A stretch of 5,784 nucleotides of DNA from positions 1 through 5,784 of the forward strand of contig CADCPV010000452.1 in NCBI GenBank assembly GCA_902803345.1. Direction: 5' to 3'. The notes under the pieces were generated by a model that saw only the letters and a list, made by a program, of their open reading frames with translations, was not told the origin of the DNA and made no database searches. Each line of letters begins with the position of its first letter. Within the stretch, counting starts at the first letter, position 1. Positions 5,301-5,784 of the stretch are shown piece by piece. The DNA is from an uncultured Eubacteriales bacterium (lineage in GTDB: Bacteria > Bacillota_A > Clostridia > Lachnospirales > Lachnospiraceae). The translations under genes and the position numbers were made by a program.

Positions 5301-5784
5301 GCGATGAACGGAAAAAAACCCGCGCTGGTGGCCGGCAGCGATGTGATAGTCAATGCATCCGCATACCGGAAAAAAGCCGTAAAAGATTCTGTCCAGACTC
5401 TGCCTCATATTATCTTTTCCAGAGACAGTTCCGACCTGAATGAAAAAGAGATTTGCGGAAAATTGTCGGAGAAGCCGATATTTGTCCGCCTGCCTTCCCA
5501 TCTGGAGAGCATCAGTTCCACCATGATCCGGGATAATATAAACGAGGGAAGGGAGATCTCCACCCTGGTCAGCAGCCTTGCGGAAAATTATATCCGGAAC
5601 TACGGACTGTATGCCATGGAACCGGCATATAAGAAGGCTGCAGTCTGCCTTCCGGTTGAGACGGTGATCGCACCGGGTGTCATTTCTATTGTTGAGGTAA
5701 AACAGGAACGCAGAATCTGCGGAAAGGTGTGGTATCATGAAATCAGTCAGGGAGACCTCTATGAGGAATGCCAGGATGTGGAGA
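2385..5784 (+). CDS. Giant HD-domain / NadD-like nucleotidyltransferase fusion protein (partial, runs off the window)
   Basis: The frame is open from ATG 2385 (ribosome binding site GGAGG at 2375-2379, 5-base spacing, no earlier in-frame ATG nearby) through the window end, giving 1,133 complete codons and no stop. Residues 1-142 are mostly helical and unrecognised. Residues about 143-250 form an HD phosphohydrolase domain with the full metal-ligand set: His153, His182-Asp183 (VHDMGK), His224 (SNHSVW) and Asp245 (YADFRVKS). Residues about 255-885 look helical, with HEAT-like stretches near 426, 566 and 760. Residues about 889-1076 match NadD-type nucleotidyltransferases: GTFDPFSLGH (894-903), a basic loop near Lys928, VAGSD, and ISSTMIRDNI (from 1043) ending in YIRNYGLY. 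More sequence follows 1076. The NadD family adenylylates nicotinate mononucleotide; YqeK-type HD proteins cleave Ap4A. Whether this chain does either is unproven. No signal peptide or membrane segment is evident, suggesting a cytoplasmic protein. Confidence 0.9.
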   Translation, partial: MTDHNKLIRRITEEYRIPQTGTDLKKVLEICLPAMNSLCADPPEDWLKYSFSFLQSLFFPGNFKVEKVTERRKAVEFYLKVLNRLFEREQAEIPFDARRDFRLMQPEEEAYCGIREEYSRFEKSFHEGFVYAFLRLSRVCTPYNTLGHVAGVHHVAMHMVRQLLHSEVSVDPGLMSAAAMVHDMGKFGCRPTEARRVPYLHYYYTYQFCRLYNIPVIGSIASNHSVWDLELDNLSCESLLLIYADFRVKSVFGPDHSEQIHFWTLKESFDVILSKLDNVDDVKKQRYMRVYAKLKDFEDYLISLGCSTGLDTEDGTPVFSAADEAGARFHEDGSFVGQKYPVLMNEQELTDCFKHLAIRFNLSVMHDSNDEERFRTLLERIRSEKDWRHVRAFLTAAGEYSVYFPQEQKKRLLRFLGGMMSHQEGDIRRQAASLAGRIIADYEIRFTKEIPSGYECPNLGDSMIHAWESFLDRILSPEPYMQDRQIRWTGYALKTVIDTLLKALPDQQKSRLIHVYAERCRSLAYSDLIVFILIDCVSQIPYRCCEEEDIRILSGFASLLARKKTGEIRVAAMWFLLGWLRQGFRPEESYACITGMDKETIAGENYCLRYLDARINEFFGIPSVKGIGVYDLSSLYLENQRAGIPWIYKYLNLEILHKLYEERSDENEVYQYASHLLHLLQFGGRIVNRLQAGEHLLDVMKHLKAPQRYEILLELARALEINEYSVAKYIPSFLGKLLFCLSGMEQHDFLEHLKTLITGSSKKAAVVALETVGVYLEQFPENPASADEGLQKEALGLLCIGLSHYEVEISRESLYITGQRLFGGKAFSLARKELYFSFMARKILSLTGFEGGSLTRYFTAAALHYIYTFISDYEQACHGLPLHEQDLPYAFFPGTFDPFSLGHTRIVQEIRDMGFRVYLAADEFSWSKRAQPFEIRRKIIEMSTAQIQDVYLFPEEIPVNIAFPEDIRRLVAAMNGKKPALVAGSDVIVNASAYRKKAVKDSVQTLPHIIFSRDSSDLNEKEICGKLSEKPIFVRLPSHLESISSTMIRDNINEGREISTLVSSLAENYIRNYGLYAMEPAYKKAAVCLPVETVIAPGVISIVEVKQERRICGKVWYHEISQGDLYEECQDVE

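Noticed and set aside
4995..5738. 247-codon minus-strand frame opposite the nucleotidyltransferase domain
   Set aside because: The plus strand carries GTFDPFSLGH and ISSTMIR in the right order and spacing, so the minus frame is a shadow.
1..5784. CRISPR array, tRNA or rRNA genes
   Set aside because: No regularly spaced repeats and no tRNA cloverleaf or rRNA-like sequence were seen on reading the window; almost all of 507-5784 is protein-coding.

Overview
The window looks like a chromosomal segment from a gut-type Firmicute, most likely class Clostridia and perhaps Lachnospiraceae. The basis is a roughly balanced base composition, strong AGGAGG-type ribosome binding sites, a transketolase split into two subunits, an IS3-like transposase remnant, and a very large HD/nucleotidyltransferase protein. 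The taxonomic call is an inference from gene style, not from a marker gene.

Left edge (1-299): the last 26 codons of an unidentified plus-strand gene end at position 81. The adjoining sequence reads, on the minus strand, as the first codons of an IS3-type transposase with its ribosome binding site (about 78-232). The stop codon of the left-edge gene falls at or inside this IS-like sequence, so that gene may have been cut short by a rearrangement. A strong 19-bp intrinsic terminator follows at 246-299.

Centre (300-2364): an AT-rich promoter region with a perfect 8-bp dyad leads into a two-gene operon for a split transketolase. The N-terminal thiamine-diphosphate-binding subunit is at 507-1322 and the C-terminal subunit at 1337-2275. 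They are 14 bases apart, and the second ribosome binding site overlaps the first stop codon. Together they would form one enzyme moving two-carbon ketol units in the non-oxidative pentose phosphate pathway or a related sugar route. A bulged hairpin and a perfect 11-bp terminator close the operon.

Right part (2385-5784, running off the window): one very long gene of at least 1,133 codons, beginning only 20 bases after that terminator. It encodes a metal-dependent HD phosphohydrolase-type domain near the N-terminus, about 630 residues of predominantly helical sequence with HEAT-like stretches, then a NadD-like nucleotidyltransferase domain, and the start of a further C-terminal region. Joining an HD hydrolase and a NadD-type adenylyltransferase in one giant chain is the most interesting feature of the window. 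It recalls the NadD-YqeK gene pairing but has a different domain order and architecture.
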